DNA of 61,827 nt from Planococcus citreus (GTDB lineage Bacteria > Bacillota > Bacilli > Bacillales_A > Planococcaceae): the NCBI RefSeq assembly GCF_003664125.1, contig NZ_RCCP01000009.1, positions 1 to 61,827 on the forward strand, in the 5' to 3' direction. Positions 44,129-53,473 of this stretch are shown in pieces (positions within the stretch are counted from its first letter, which is position 1; every line of letters starts with the position of its first letter). Position numbers and translations under genes: made by a program. Under the pieces are notes generated by a model that saw nothing but the letters and a program-made list of their open reading frames with translations, did not search any database and was not told the origin of the DNA.

Positions 44129-44473
44129 TTAATTTCGAGAGCTATATAGTTCCATAATAATATCTAACTGTTTTTTCTCATCTTTTGTTATGTGCACGGC
44201 TAAATACTCTTCAATCATTAAATCAATGAGTTCATCAACGTTGTCAGCTTTATTTAAGCTTACTAATGCGTTCAGCTTATCTCGAGTTGACTTTTTGACT
44301 CTAACGCTCCCAAACTTATTTTTGGGTAATATTTCTTTTTTTTCTGCAGCTCTAGTGATTGGCTTCTCTGCTACAGGTTCTACTTCGTCTAACTTAAACT
44401 GAGTAGCAGGGGAGATTTGAGGCCCTCTATCTAACAACTTTTTCTTCGAATTCTTATTTAAAAGGTTACTCAT
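44129..44473 (-). CDS. parB: Ribbon-helix-helix centromere-binding protein (ParB-type)
   Basis: 114 residues. A basic, disordered N-terminus ([11 protein letters not shown]) is followed by a strand-helix-helix region: [38 protein letters not shown] (about 58-97), the ribbon-helix-helix fold of small ParB/Omega/ParR proteins. It begins directly at the parA stop, so the pair is one operon. The Lys-rich tail could contact the ParA ATPase. It should bind the octad arrays on either side of the operon. Confidence 0.8.
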   Translation of the reverse strand: MSNLLNKNSKKKLLDRGPQISPATQFKLDEVEPVAEKPITRAAEKKEILPKNKFGSVRVKKSTRDKLNALVSLNKADNVDELIDLMIEEYLAVHITKDEKKQLDIIMELYSSRN

Positions 44474-45304
44474 TTAACGTTTCACTCCTTCTAATTCAGC
44501 ATTCAAACGCTCTATAAATTCTTCAGCAATTGCTTTATAGCTATTATGGACTCGGCGATCATGCATATCGTTATCTGTAATGCCTGTTATATCAAATCGT
44601 TTCAAACGTTCCATATTCTTAACTACAATATCAAACAGATTTTCTTCTCCAAATATTTCTTTAGCATTTTCCAAAGTAGCTAAATCTACAGCTGCACCAT
44701 TTTTAAGTAGAACAGGTAGAATTCCTATGATATCCAAATTTGCACCATAATCATCAATAAGTCCTTGGAGATATTGTGTAAATACTTCGGCACCTTGGAG
44801 ACTTCTCTCTTGAGTTTGTAACACTACTACAACAAAGTCAGAAGCATATAATGCAGAGTCAGTAATGATCGAGCTAGTAGGAGGAACGTCGATAAAAATA
44901 AAATCAAAGTCATTTTTTACTGAACCAAGTAACTTTGAAAAGTACTGAACACGATCTACTTCATTCGGGAATTTCTTTTCAAGAAATCTAGGATACAAAG
45001 CAAAGTCGCTAAAGCTTGGCAGTAAATAAAGATTTTCTTTAACTTCAGTGATAATTTCTTCTAAATTCTCTTCTTGGATTGCCGACATTAATGTCTTTTT
45101 AAAACTAACTATCTCACCAGAAATTTCAGATTTAGTTTTTAAATAAAGACTTGTAGCATTAGCTTGTGGATCTTGATCACTTAAAAGAACTTTATATCCT
45201 AAATCAGATAGTGCGTAAGCAATCATGGTACTATTAGTAGTTTTTCCAGTCCCACCTTTGAAGTTACCAAAAGTGACTACAGTTGCTTTGTTATCATTTT
45301 TCAA
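44474..45304 (-). CDS. parA: ParA-type partition ATPase
   Basis: 276 residues, no N-terminal helix-turn-helix, so the small type Ib class. Deviant Walker A GNFKGGTGKTT (13-23), Walker A' LSDQDPQANATSLYL, Walker B DFIFIDVPPT. Drives plasmid segregation with ParB at the centromere arrays. Class Ib ParA is generally paired with ribbon-helix-helix ParB, as here. Confidence 0.92.
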   Translation of the reverse strand: MKNDNKATVVTFGNFKGGTGKTTNSTMIAYALSDLGYKVLLSDQDPQANATSLYLKTKSEISGEIVSFKKTLMSAIQEENLEEIITEVKENLYLLPSFSDFALYPRFLEKKFPNEVDRVQYFSKLLGSVKNDFDFIFIDVPPTSSIITDSALYASDFVVVVLQTQERSLQGAEVFTQYLQGLIDDYGANLDIIGILPVLLKNGAAVDLATLENAKEIFGEENLFDIVVKNMERLKRFDITGITDNDMHDRRVHNSYKAIAEEFIERLNAELEGVKR

Positions 45305-45434
45305 CTTTTCTTCCTCCTCGTCTCTGAACAGTTAACTTCTAATGTTTTCTACTTATGTATACAAGTATATCATTGCGGAAAACTAGTCACAAATATTTTT
45401 TTATTTTCTTGTAAATTCTAAACATTTTGTTTCA

Positions 45435-45498
45435 GTATATACGTATATGCATATATGGATATATTTATATACAGGTATATAAATATATGTGTATATGA
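45435..45498. repeat. Octad array 3: 8 tandem copies upstream of parA
   Basis: GTATATAC, GTATATGC, ATATATGG, ATATATTT, ATATACAG, GTATATAA, ATATATGT, GTATATGA: exactly 64 bases. It lies in the divergent promoter region of parA and the small gene at 45594, so it may serve both centromere and operon autoregulation. Confidence 0.9.
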
Positions 45499-45593
45499 AT
45501 GAAAATAAGATTCTCTTTAATAAATTTGATATAATAATTTTTATTTTTCTTTAGAAAAGTGATTACTAAAAAACTAAAAAGGGAGGTTTTATA

Positions 45594-45755
45594 TTGAACT
45601 ATATACTGAGATCGGAGAAGGGCACTGTTGTTATGGATAAAGATAAAGAGCGTGTCTTTTCTTCTAAAAGAGAAGCTCTTACTTTCTTATTAATGCTAAG
45701 TTCTTCTACAGATGAACAATGGTCGATCATTCATTTAAAGGACGAAGAATCTTAA
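45594..45755 (+). CDS. Small 53-residue conserved-looking protein next to par
   Basis: TTG start with GGGAGG 7 bases upstream; ends TAA at 45753. The sequence begins NYILRSEKGTVVMDKDKERVF and ends DEQWSIIHLKDEES, an alpha+beta-looking soluble peptide with no membrane segment. It is divergent from parA behind octad array 3, so it may be co-controlled by ParB. Family not recognised. Good ribosome site and codon use make it probably real. Confidence 0.6.
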   Translation: MNYILRSEKGTVVMDKDKERVFSSKREALTFLLMLSSSTDEQWSIIHLKDEES

Positions 45756-45916
45756 GCTACTACTAAATTTAACTACTTTTAAAATGCTGAATAACAAAAG
45801 TAGATATATCTACTTTTGTGAGACTTAAGATTTCAATTAATAAATCACTTCATAATTTATTTAAACTTTAAAAAGATAAATTACTGCTCTTACATAGAAA
45901 GCTAATTACGATATTA

Positions 45917-46112
45917 GGCGACTGCACCAAAGCGCCTAGTAACCTACGTTACAAAGAGCTCTACGTCTCGCTTCACCCTAAAAAGGCCTCTAGATTCCTG
46001 TCTTTTTCTTATCGGCTGAACGAGTCGAAAAGAGAAAATTATACGATTAAAAACACCGAAACTTGAAGGGCTCTCTCATTACATAGAGCTTCCTAGTTCC
46101 GGTGTTTTTTTT
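45917..46112 (+). ncRNA. Structured element copy 1 (candidate RNA) with terminator
   Basis: Starts GGCGACTGCACC, has AGCGCCTAG, CTCTACGTCTCGCTTC, CCCTAAAAAGGCC, then TCTAGATTCCTGTC, CTTATCGGC and TGAACGAGTCGAAAAG. All of these blocks recur in order in copy 2 at 53769. A large terminator hairpin (46049-46112, AAAACACCG pairing CGGTGTTTT) ends it. No open frame covers it. It looks like a short untranslated RNA. Confidence 0.6.
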
Positions 46113-46156
46113 GATTACCTCTGTAAAATGCTAATCGAGTGGCAGATAGTACATGC

Positions 46157-46426
46157 TCATCGTTTTTGGATTTTGCTTTTCACGAACTCCGAGAAAGTTT
46201 GGAAGATCTTTTCTCGTTGTTCGATTGTGAAATCATCCAATTCAAAGTACTTTTCAGCCAGCGCTCCTGTCTCGATTAATCGTTTCGTTCTCGCTTTTCG
46301 TTGTTCCCAGCTCGCTCTTCGCTGCGTTTCGTTTTGAAGCTGATGTTTTTTCTTCTGGAGATCGGTTATTTGTTTCTTGAGCTCCTGAGACTTGGCCAGG
46401 TTATCGGATTTCGGATTCATGGCCAT
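46157..46426 (-). CDS. Small mobilisation accessory protein (coiled coil)
   Basis: 89 residues, highly charged. A coiled coil (SQELKKQITDLQKKKHQLQNETQRR) is followed by KARTKRLIETGALAEKYFELD and EQREKIFQTFSEFVKSK. This pattern is seen in small genes beside Gram-positive MobA/MobL relaxases (DUF3847-like), probably relaxosome accessory or DNA-binding proteins. The start overlaps the end of the previous gene by 26 bases. Confidence 0.65.
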   Translation of the reverse strand: MAMNPKSDNLAKSQELKKQITDLQKKKHQLQNETQRRASWEQRKARTKRLIETGALAEKYFELDDFTIEQREKIFQTFSEFVKSKIQKR

Positions 46427-46637
46427 TCCACGCCTCAGGGTGTTCTTCGCTACCGTTTACTTGAACAGCCATCTTTTGAATCCACTCGATGGCTTCCTGT
46501 TCCGATTCCACGTTCCACATCTTCAGGACTTCAGCCCCGATGTTTTGCTGCATTTGCTTCTCCAAACTTTTTCGCTTTTCCTTTAATCTCTCGATTTGCT
46601 CTTCGATGCTAGTGATCTTTTCAATGTTGTTTGCCAT
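46401..46637 (-). CDS. Second small mobilisation accessory protein
   Basis: 78 residues: a helical, Lys/Glu-rich first half (IEEQIERLKEKRKSLEKQMQQN) and a Trp-containing second half (MWNVESEQEAIEWIQKMA). Ribosome site AAGGAGTG before ATG. Divergent from the relaxase gene across the candidate oriT. Confidence 0.6.
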   Translation of the reverse strand: MANNIEKITSIEEQIERLKEKRKSLEKQMQQNIGAEVLKMWNVESEQEAIEWIQKMAVQVNGSEEHPEAWNGHESEIR

Positions 46638-46639
46638 TG

Positions 46640-46854
46640 TTCTTCACTCCTTATTTATTTATATATAAATAATTTAACATATATATAAATAAAATCCACG
46701 AAAAAAGGAAAAATTATGATATAATAAATCCGAGCTTTCAAGCGAGTGCCCAGTTATACACCACCCGAAATTCGGGGTGGTGACCTGGTCCAAAGCCCTT
46801 CCGGGTTTGGGTTGTCGCCTTCGGATATTTAAAAAGAAAAAGAGGTGAGAGAAC
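46640..46854. other. Candidate origin of transfer (oriT)
   Basis: Between the accessory genes and the relaxase. It holds an AT-rich stretch (46660-46700), a strong hairpin CACCACCC (46759-46766) with GGGTGGTG (46775-46782), and a second hairpin (CCAAAGCCC with GGGTTTGG, about 46790-46810). Position in front of a MOBQ-type relaxase and hairpin content fit oriT. I cannot place the nick with confidence. Confidence 0.6.
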
Positions 46855-48921
46855 GTGAGCTATTTCCGACTGCAAGCAAATATCGTCAGCAAGAAAACCC
46901 AATCCGCCGTGGCCAGTGCCAGTTACCGAAGTGGGGAAGAGTTGTATTCCGAGCGTGATGAAGAAATGAAAAGCTATCAGCAGCGCGAAGTGGCTCCGGT
47001 CTCGTTCATCCTCAAACCGGATCATGCCCCTGAATGGACATTGGAACGTGAAAAACTATGGAACGAAGTGGAGAAAGTCGAGAAACCCTGGAACGCACAA
47101 CTCGCACGTGAAGTCCTGATTGCGTTGCCAGTCGAGTTACCGGAAGATGCTCAACAAGAACTCGTCCAATCGTTCGTTCAAGAAGAATTTGTGGAAGAGG
47201 GGATGGTCGCAGATGTGGCCATTCACCGAGACAAAGAACACAATCCGCATGCGCACATCATGCTGACGGTTCGTCCATTCAATGAAGACGGCACGTGGGG
47301 ACAGAAGAAAACACGCCAATACGAATTCGACCAAAATGGCGACATCCTTCGCGACGAAAAAGGCGAGAAAGTCTTCCAAACCGTTCCGTCTACCGATTGG
47401 AACGAACGCGAAACCTTGGTGAAATGGCGCATGCACTATGCGGACGCCATCAATGAATCGTTTAAAGAACACGGCATCGAAAAGACCGTCTCAGCACTTT
47501 CATTTGAAGCACAAGGGCTCGACCAAATCGCTGAGGTTCGCTTGGAACGAAATGAATACCAATACGTGAAGCGCTTAGAAGAGAAAGGAATCGAAGCACA
47601 GACGTTCTATCATCAATTGAATCAAGAAATCCGCAAAAAGAACGCCGAAATCGCTCAGCTAAATGATAAAATTGTCTTTCTGTCTGCTAAGCAGAAACAG
47701 ACAGATGTTCAGCGCGTCCTGCATCGTCACACAAGCGAAGTTACCGCCCAATTGAACGAGGACTACGAAAAGAGCTGGCACTTCATGAAAGGGCGTCTGA
47801 AAGAAAACTTCTCGTTCGATTCGGTCCATGATCAGCTGCAAGGATTGTATCGCTGGGAAGAACGAAAAGTAGAACCGAAACAAGTCGAAGCCCAGGTCAC
47901 GCATGCCATTTTGAACGCCTCTCACAAGGCGTATCAAGAGCGCAATTTCTCTGTCGTGAAGCAACAAGGCTTCACTTCATCTGACTTCCGTTCGCTCTTC
48001 ACCGAGCGTTTGGATGCGTTTGAAGCGTTAACGGATTCCGTCGAGAAAGACCAACAAACGGTCGATCAAGTCGTGGCACATGCCGAGCGCACGTACCGGG
48101 CGCAAAGCTTAATCGTTCATAATGCCTTTAATGAATTATTCCCGGAAACCAATGAACGATTTGCGCATAATGACCGGACCGTGGCGTACAAAGCGAATGT
48201 CCTGACAGCAATCCAAACAAACGACCGGACAGTCATTCCATCCCATCACGAAGTGAATCATCGCTTGCAGCTGCAGGAACTGAAAAAGGCATGTGAGCAA
48301 GGGGAGAAAGCCAGTGAACAAATCCGGATTCAAGCGTTGATTCGCAATAAGCTCGGCAGTGAAAAAGAACAGCTCGTAAAAGATGGCACAGACCTCAAAG
48401 CGATTTATGAAACGTCCGTCAAACTGAACACGACGCAGCAATTGATTGAACGCTACGAGGCGAAAGCGAAACACATCGATCAGGAACTCAATGCCTTGAT
48501 TCGGGAGACGTTCCCACAAGCGAAAGAGAAGCTGCTAAAAGACGTCGAGCAACTTCCGTTAGAGATGAAAACGGCTATACTGAAGCACTACACGCAACAG
48601 AACAAGCTGACAAAAGCACCGAGCTTGAAAGCGTGCTTGCAAGTGGCAAAGAAAGACCAAAGCAAACAGGCAATGGCGTATCATGCTTATCAAGCAAAAC
48701 CCGATGCACGATTTGCTGAACGCTTAGGCTGCTCACAGAAATCCCTTTCTCACTTCCCAACGGGACGAGCGAGTACCGAACTGATCGAACAGTTGATTGA
48801 CCAAGCTGAACGCGACCAGCACCAGGCGGCACAACACGAGATGCCTTCGCCGACGAAGCTTCGTCGAAAAGCCAAAGACAAACAACTTCGCCGTGAACTC
48901 GGCTTGGAGTTTGAACTGTAA
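46855..48921 (+). CDS. mobL: MobA/MobL-type relaxase (MOBQ)
   Basis: 688 residues, GTG start after AGAGGTGAG. Relaxase domain: N-terminal catalytic region YFRLQANIVSKKTQSAVASASYRSGEELY, then the metal-binding HUH-type motif HRDKEHNPHAHIM (His124 to His134). The C-terminal two-thirds is a long helical region (no helicase motif seen). It nicks oriT and leads the strand into the transfer channel. The VirD4 gene follows directly. Length and motifs look complete. Confidence 0.92.
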   Translation: MSYFRLQANIVSKKTQSAVASASYRSGEELYSERDEEMKSYQQREVAPVSFILKPDHAPEWTLEREKLWNEVEKVEKPWNAQLAREVLIALPVELPEDAQQELVQSFVQEEFVEEGMVADVAIHRDKEHNPHAHIMLTVRPFNEDGTWGQKKTRQYEFDQNGDILRDEKGEKVFQTVPSTDWNERETLVKWRMHYADAINESFKEHGIEKTVSALSFEAQGLDQIAEVRLERNEYQYVKRLEEKGIEAQTFYHQLNQEIRKKNAEIAQLNDKIVFLSAKQKQTDVQRVLHRHTSEVTAQLNEDYEKSWHFMKGRLKENFSFDSVHDQLQGLYRWEERKVEPKQVEAQVTHAILNASHKAYQERNFSVVKQQGFTSSDFRSLFTERLDAFEALTDSVEKDQQTVDQVVAHAERTYRAQSLIVHNAFNELFPETNERFAHNDRTVAYKANVLTAIQTNDRTVIPSHHEVNHRLQLQELKKACEQGEKASEQIRIQALIRNKLGSEKEQLVKDGTDLKAIYETSVKLNTTQQLIERYEAKAKHIDQELNALIRETFPQAKEKLLKDVEQLPLEMKTAILKHYTQQNKLTKAPSLKACLQVAKKDQSKQAMAYHAYQAKPDARFAERLGCSQKSLSHFPTGRASTELIEQLIDQAERDQHQAAQHEMPSPTKLRRKAKDKQLRRELGLEFEL

Positions 48922-48949
48922 AAGCGAAATGTTGAAAGGCGTGAACTTC

Positions 48950-50917
48950 ATGATGAAAAAAACCTTACAAAAAGGCGCCGGTAAGAAAATCGCCGTTACG
49001 TTTCTTCTATCCTTGTTGATTGGATATGCCCTAACAGGACTCTTACGCTTCTTGAAAGAAGGGGGAGGGCTGAATGCCCTTCTTCTGGACGTACAAGGAA
49101 CGCTGACCTTTCTCACCGAAACCGATCAGCAATCACAACTCTTAGTGGCGATTCTCACAGTCGTCTTCTTCGGCTGGTTCCTGTCCAAAATGCGCTTATT
49201 GGAACATACGTATGAAGACGCCCATGACTTCGGGGTCCACGGATCGGCCAGATTCACAAAGCCATCCGAAGTCCTGAACGGCAAGTACTTTTCCAAACAC
49301 AATACCTACAACTCCAAACAGCCTGAAAAAACTGTGGAACGATTGGAGAACGGATTGATTGTCGGTCGAGTACCGAATAAGAAACAAGTGCTCATCATTC
49401 CCCGGTCAACGGAGATTGATAACCGGAACGTTTACATCGTCGGATCCAGTGGGAGTGGTAAAGGACAGTCTTACGTCATCCCAAACCTCGTCAATAACCA
49501 TGAGGAAACCTTAATTGTCACGGATCCTAAGGGTGAGCTCTTTGAGCAAACAGCTGACATCAAGCGAAAACAAGGCTACAAGGTGTATCAAATCGATTTC
49601 ATTAACTTCAATCAAGACAATTACAACTTGCTCGATTACGTCTTTGACGATCAGGATGCGCAAAGCGTTTCCGTCACGATCGCCAAAAACTCGACAAAGG
49701 ACGGCAAAGAAGACTTCTTTATGGAACGTGCGCAGAAAATGCTGGCGGGCTTGATAGTCTACTGCAAAACCGAAATTCCGAACGCCAGCATGCAAGACGT
49801 GCTGAATGTCTTTAATGAACGAGTCTCCCCGGACGAGGAATCGTTCCGCCAGTGGGTGGATGAAGAACTCGGTCCTCATCATCCGGCTTATCAACTGTTG
49901 AAGGGCTTAACAACACTCGGTGGGAACACCCGAACGAGTGTGACATCGTCGTTTGCTTCGCAAGTCAGCATTTTCACGCTGAAGAAAATTAGCGAAATGA
50001 CCCGCACGAGCGATTTCAACTTCCGTGAGTTTCAGGAACAGAAAAGCATTCTGTATGTGAAGCTTCCGATGGATGAAAACCCGTTCACGGCGTTAACGTC
50101 CGTGTTCTTCGATCAATTGATTTCGCAGTTTTATAAGCTGGCCGATGAAAACCGAGGACAACTGAAGATCCCGACCATCTTCTTATTGGATGAATTTGCG
50201 AACATCGGGAAAATTGAGAAATACGCACGGGTCTTGGCAACGTGCCGGGGACTGGGCTTATCGATGAACACCATCGTCCAAGACAACGGCCAAATTGAAT
50301 CACTCTACGGCAAAGAAATGGCTCGCTCCATCTTGTCCAACCACGACACGCTATTGTTCCTCCGAAGCAAGGATATGGAGACGATTAAGTACTTTTCACA
50401 ACTCGCCGGTGAAACGACGGCGAAGATCCAGACCGGTTCGTCCAGTCAAAGTGGGGGCTTCATGAGTGGAAAATCGAGTGCCAGCCAAAGTCAGTCTGAA
50501 CAGTACGTGAAGCGTTCCTTGATACCGGAAGGGGACTTGGCGAGCATTGCGAAGAACGATTGTTATTTGTTTGTCAGTGGCTTGCATCCGATGAAACTAC
50601 AGAAAGTGTGGCAATCCGAAGTGTTCGGCTCCTACGTTCAGCAACACACGTCCATCGCTTCAGAAAAGGCTGTGAAGCAAGAGTCAGCTTTCACGGTTCC
50701 GACACCTCCTGAACCCAAGAAGGAATCCACTTTCGCCTCAGGAGGCGCGACGACACATGTGATTGAAGAAGAGATTGATCAATCGGATGTGTTTGATTTA
50801 ACGGACGACGGACTCGAAGAAGAATGGGCAGCCATGCAAGAAGAAGAAACAGAAGAACGGTCCATCGAGGACCGGTTAAAGGAAAAGGAAGCGACGGATT
50901 TACGTACGCTCTTATAA
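48950..50917 (+). CDS. virD4: VirD4/TraG-type coupling protein (T4CP)
   Basis: 655 residues. Two N-terminal transmembrane helices (about 12-30 and 55-75), Walker A GSSGSGKGQS (about 163-171), Walker B LLDEFANIGKI (about 411-421), and a Gln/Ser-rich insert (QTGSSSQSGGFMSGKSSASQSQSEQ). The acidic C-terminus may bind substrate. It links relaxase-DNA to the channel encoded at 31-40 kb. Start at 48950; upstream in-frame codons overlap the relaxase gene. Confidence 0.92.
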   Translation: MMKKTLQKGAGKKIAVTFLLSLLIGYALTGLLRFLKEGGGLNALLLDVQGTLTFLTETDQQSQLLVAILTVVFFGWFLSKMRLLEHTYEDAHDFGVHGSARFTKPSEVLNGKYFSKHNTYNSKQPEKTVERLENGLIVGRVPNKKQVLIIPRSTEIDNRNVYIVGSSGSGKGQSYVIPNLVNNHEETLIVTDPKGELFEQTADIKRKQGYKVYQIDFINFNQDNYNLLDYVFDDQDAQSVSVTIAKNSTKDGKEDFFMERAQKMLAGLIVYCKTEIPNASMQDVLNVFNERVSPDEESFRQWVDEELGPHHPAYQLLKGLTTLGGNTRTSVTSSFASQVSIFTLKKISEMTRTSDFNFREFQEQKSILYVKLPMDENPFTALTSVFFDQLISQFYKLADENRGQLKIPTIFLLDEFANIGKIEKYARVLATCRGLGLSMNTIVQDNGQIESLYGKEMARSILSNHDTLLFLRSKDMETIKYFSQLAGETTAKIQTGSSSQSGGFMSGKSSASQSQSEQYVKRSLIPEGDLASIAKNDCYLFVSGLHPMKLQKVWQSEVFGSYVQQHTSIASEKAVKQESAFTVPTPPEPKKESTFASGGATTHVIEEEIDQSDVFDLTDDGLEEEWAAMQEEETEERSIEDRLKEKEATDLRTLL

Positions 50918-50935
50918 GCGAAAGGGGAGAAACCG

Positions 50936-51160
50936 ATGCTTGTCACGATTAGCGAAATCCTCGCAAGTGATAAACGGATCTTGAGCTTTTACGATCCTGT
51001 GCCGTTTGAGGCACTTACATATGAAGGTCTGATTGACCTTGAAGAAGACGTGCAAGAGTATGCGATTACCTGTTACAGCCCCGTTCGAATTCCCGGACGA
51101 GTCGAACCCCTTTATGAAGCTTGGTATGTCAGAAAGGACGTGATGCACAATGTCGACTAA
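50936..51160 (+). CDS. Small hypothetical protein of the mobilisation operon
   Basis: 74 residues, soluble and acidic, compact alpha+beta-like (ISEILASDKRILSFYDPVPFEALTYEGLIDLEEDVQEYAI). AAAGGGGAG before ATG. Its end overlaps the start of the ArdC-like gene by 11 bases. No family named. Confidence 0.6.
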   Translation: MLVTISEILASDKRILSFYDPVPFEALTYEGLIDLEEDVQEYAITCYSPVRIPGRVEPLYEAWYVRKDVMHNVD

Positions 51161-52769
51161 GGTGGATTTGACCGAAATCAATGACCGGCTGGAACGAAAC
51201 CTCGAAGAAATGTTCAAAAACAACCGATTTCAAGACATGCTCAATGTGATGGCTAGTGGCCACCAATACTCGTTTAATAACGTGCTGATGATTGCCGGAC
51301 AAAACCCTGAAGCGACGATGGTTCGTGGATTCAGACAATGGCAAGCCTTAGGGCGTCACGTTAACAAAGGGGAAAAGAGCATTGATATCTTGGTCCCTTC
51401 ATTTAAGAAAGTCGAAGTGCAAAAAGTGAACGAACAGACAGGTGAAGTGCTGCGCGATAAGAATGGTGATCCTCAATCTGAAGTTCGACAAAGTATCACC
51501 GGCTTTCGGATCGGCAAGGTCTTCGATGTCTCTCAAACGGACGGAAAAGAGATTCCGAACATCCGGGACTTTATTCAAAAAGACTTAACATCACCAGATT
51601 CCTTGAAGGAACTGTATGATCGGTTCATCCATCAAACGAATGAGAACTCCCAGCAGTTAACCATTCGGGAAGAAGCACATGAAGGACAAACCTACGGCGG
51701 TTATTTCAGTCCTCAAAAAGAGGAAATTGTCATCAACACGGCTGTTTCCAAGAGCCCTGAGCAAAAATTCCGTGTCTTGATTCACGAACATGCGCACAGT
51801 CAGCTCCATCATAAGGAAAGCGACATCAAAGACCTGCCGAGAGGACATAAAGAAGCGCAGGCCGAATGCGCAGCCTATATCGTTTCCCAATACTATGGTT
51901 TCGATACGGATCTTTCTTCCACCGGCTACATCGCCACATGGGCACAAGATTTGAACTTGGCTAAACAAGCCATCAAAGAAGTACAAGATGTATCCCGTGC
52001 GACGATTGAACACGTGAACTCGCTGCAGAACGAAAAGATTCAAGATTTTTATCAATCCATCAATCCTGAACAGGTGAAGGAATCGGTCGAAACCAAGTTG
52101 AAACTATCGCTTGAAGATAAACCGACCTTGCAGCTGTTGGATGCCAAAAATGGACTCGTCGTTTTCGCGACCGTGGAACAGAACGAACGGGATCAGCACT
52201 TCACCCTTCGTACCAATACAAATCGGATTCTTCCGTTAAGTGAATTGGACGATCGATATGCCGTGTTGAATGTGTTGGAAAACAAAGGACGGTTGGTCCA
52301 GGAGTATCAAAAAGTTGAAGATGTCCTGGAAGTGACAAAACTGGACGAAGGGAAATACGCCGTCACCGTAGAAGGCGGCGAAAGTTCGCAACGTACCTTT
52401 CATAAAAAAGCTGAAGGGGAGCGATTCATCGGAAAAGCTGCCCTTGCGCAATCGTTAAATACCGATCGGTACTTAAACCGTTCTCAACACAAAGAAGCCC
52501 CTCGTCTTCAGCAACTCAATGAAAAGCATCTAAATGAACGACTGAGCCGAGTGCTGAAGCAACCGAATTTACAAGCAGAAGCGAAGCACGGCGTCACCAT
52601 CGGATGGCAATTGGTGAAAAATCCGCAGATCCAGTCCAAGGATGATTTACAAAAACACCTGAATGAATTGAATCCGAATCATGGAAAAACGTCTGAATTA
52701 AAAGAAGCCTTCGCTCAATTGAACAAAGGTGAAAAAACGAAAGAAAAAGAAAATGAATTAGAGCGTTGA
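51150..52769 (+). CDS. ArdC/LtrC-like antirestriction and transfer protein
   Basis: 539 residues. N-terminal ssDNA-binding domain (NNVLMIAGQNPEATMVRGFRQWQALGRHVNKGEKSI) plus a zincin-like metalloprotease domain with HEHAHSQLHH (about 212-221) and downstream Glu in EAQAECAAYIV. ArdC proteins protect incoming plasmid DNA from restriction in a new host. The C-terminal 200 residues are a plasmid-specific extension. Followed by a terminator that closes the operon. Confidence 0.8.
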   Translation: MSTKVDLTEINDRLERNLEEMFKNNRFQDMLNVMASGHQYSFNNVLMIAGQNPEATMVRGFRQWQALGRHVNKGEKSIDILVPSFKKVEVQKVNEQTGEVLRDKNGDPQSEVRQSITGFRIGKVFDVSQTDGKEIPNIRDFIQKDLTSPDSLKELYDRFIHQTNENSQQLTIREEAHEGQTYGGYFSPQKEEIVINTAVSKSPEQKFRVLIHEHAHSQLHHKESDIKDLPRGHKEAQAECAAYIVSQYYGFDTDLSSTGYIATWAQDLNLAKQAIKEVQDVSRATIEHVNSLQNEKIQDFYQSINPEQVKESVETKLKLSLEDKPTLQLLDAKNGLVVFATVEQNERDQHFTLRTNTNRILPLSELDDRYAVLNVLENKGRLVQEYQKVEDVLEVTKLDEGKYAVTVEGGESSQRTFHKKAEGERFIGKAALAQSLNTDRYLNRSQHKEAPRLQQLNEKHLNERLSRVLKQPNLQAEAKHGVTIGWQLVKNPQIQSKDDLQKHLNELNPNHGKTSELKEAFAQLNKGEKTKEKENELER

Positions 52770-52772
52770 GTT

Positions 52773-52812
52773 AAAAAGCATTGGAGAAGAATTCCTTCTC
52801 CAATGCTTTTTC
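52773..52812 (+). terminator. Terminator of the mobilisation operon
   Basis: AAAAAGCATTGGAGAAG pairs with CTTCTCCAATGCTTTTT; T-run follows. Confidence 0.9.
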
Positions 52813-53098
52813 TATGTCAGAACATGAATTTACTGGGTTACGCACGCTATTAAGCTTAATTTTGTAAAATGATCCCCCTTTATTACATTTTAAATCGGAA
52901 AAAGATTAAAACTGGTGTTATTTTTCATTAATAAATTTAGAATTTAAGTAATTAAAAGTGATATATCTATAAAAAACAAACCTTTTACTAGTTATTTTTA
53001 TCCACTTTCTAATTTTTGTATTATTTACAATAAAAAGAAAAAATATTATGTTAAAGACACCACTCAAATGGAAACTATTGTAGAACGGAGATTAGTAA
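52813..53098. other. AT-rich intergenic region
   Basis: About 285 bases, very AT-rich, no gene or obvious repeat. It presumably carries the promoter for the gene at 53099. Confidence 0.4.
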
Positions 53099-53398
53099 AT
53101 GAGAATTTTGCCCACTGTGTACAAAGCTAAGTCTGAAATTGCCCGGTTAGAAAAATACGTGTTTCTCGCCGAGAGTTATGGTGAACAAACTCTTGAAAAA
53201 CAAATCATTAAACATTATGCCTATATCGGTAGTATTTCCAAAACCGTTGCTCATTTGAACGAAAAACGAGCAAAAGAAGGATTAGCCCCCATTGAACTTG
53301 CCTATGCTAAAGAAGTCATTCAATCTAAGCCAGCAGATGCATTACACCGGATGGTTCGCACTCGCTATAGACAAAAAATTAGACATTTACAGTACTGA
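53099..53398 (+). CDS. Hypothetical protein near the mobilisation genes
   Basis: 99 residues, basic, mostly helical (KAKSEIARLEKYVFLAESYGEQTLEK; SISKTVAHLNEKRAKEGL may be a helix-turn-helix). C-terminus strongly basic (MVRTRYRQKIRH). Could bind DNA. CGGAG 8 bases before ATG. No family recognised. Confidence 0.55.
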   Translation: MRILPTVYKAKSEIARLEKYVFLAESYGEQTLEKQIIKHYAYIGSISKTVAHLNEKRAKEGLAPIELAYAKEVIQSKPADALHRMVRTRYRQKIRHLQY

Positions 53399-53473
53399 AC
53401 ATGAACGTACGCTTAATGATCTGTTGAATCCATTAAGGCTTCGCTGTGTGGAGCGAAAGAAACGAGGAATCTA

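Noticed and set aside
45990..46035. Hammerhead ribozyme at the GAACGAGTCGAAA block
   Set aside because: The required CUGANGA order is broken by an extra base and the second copy lacks it; the stems do not fit.
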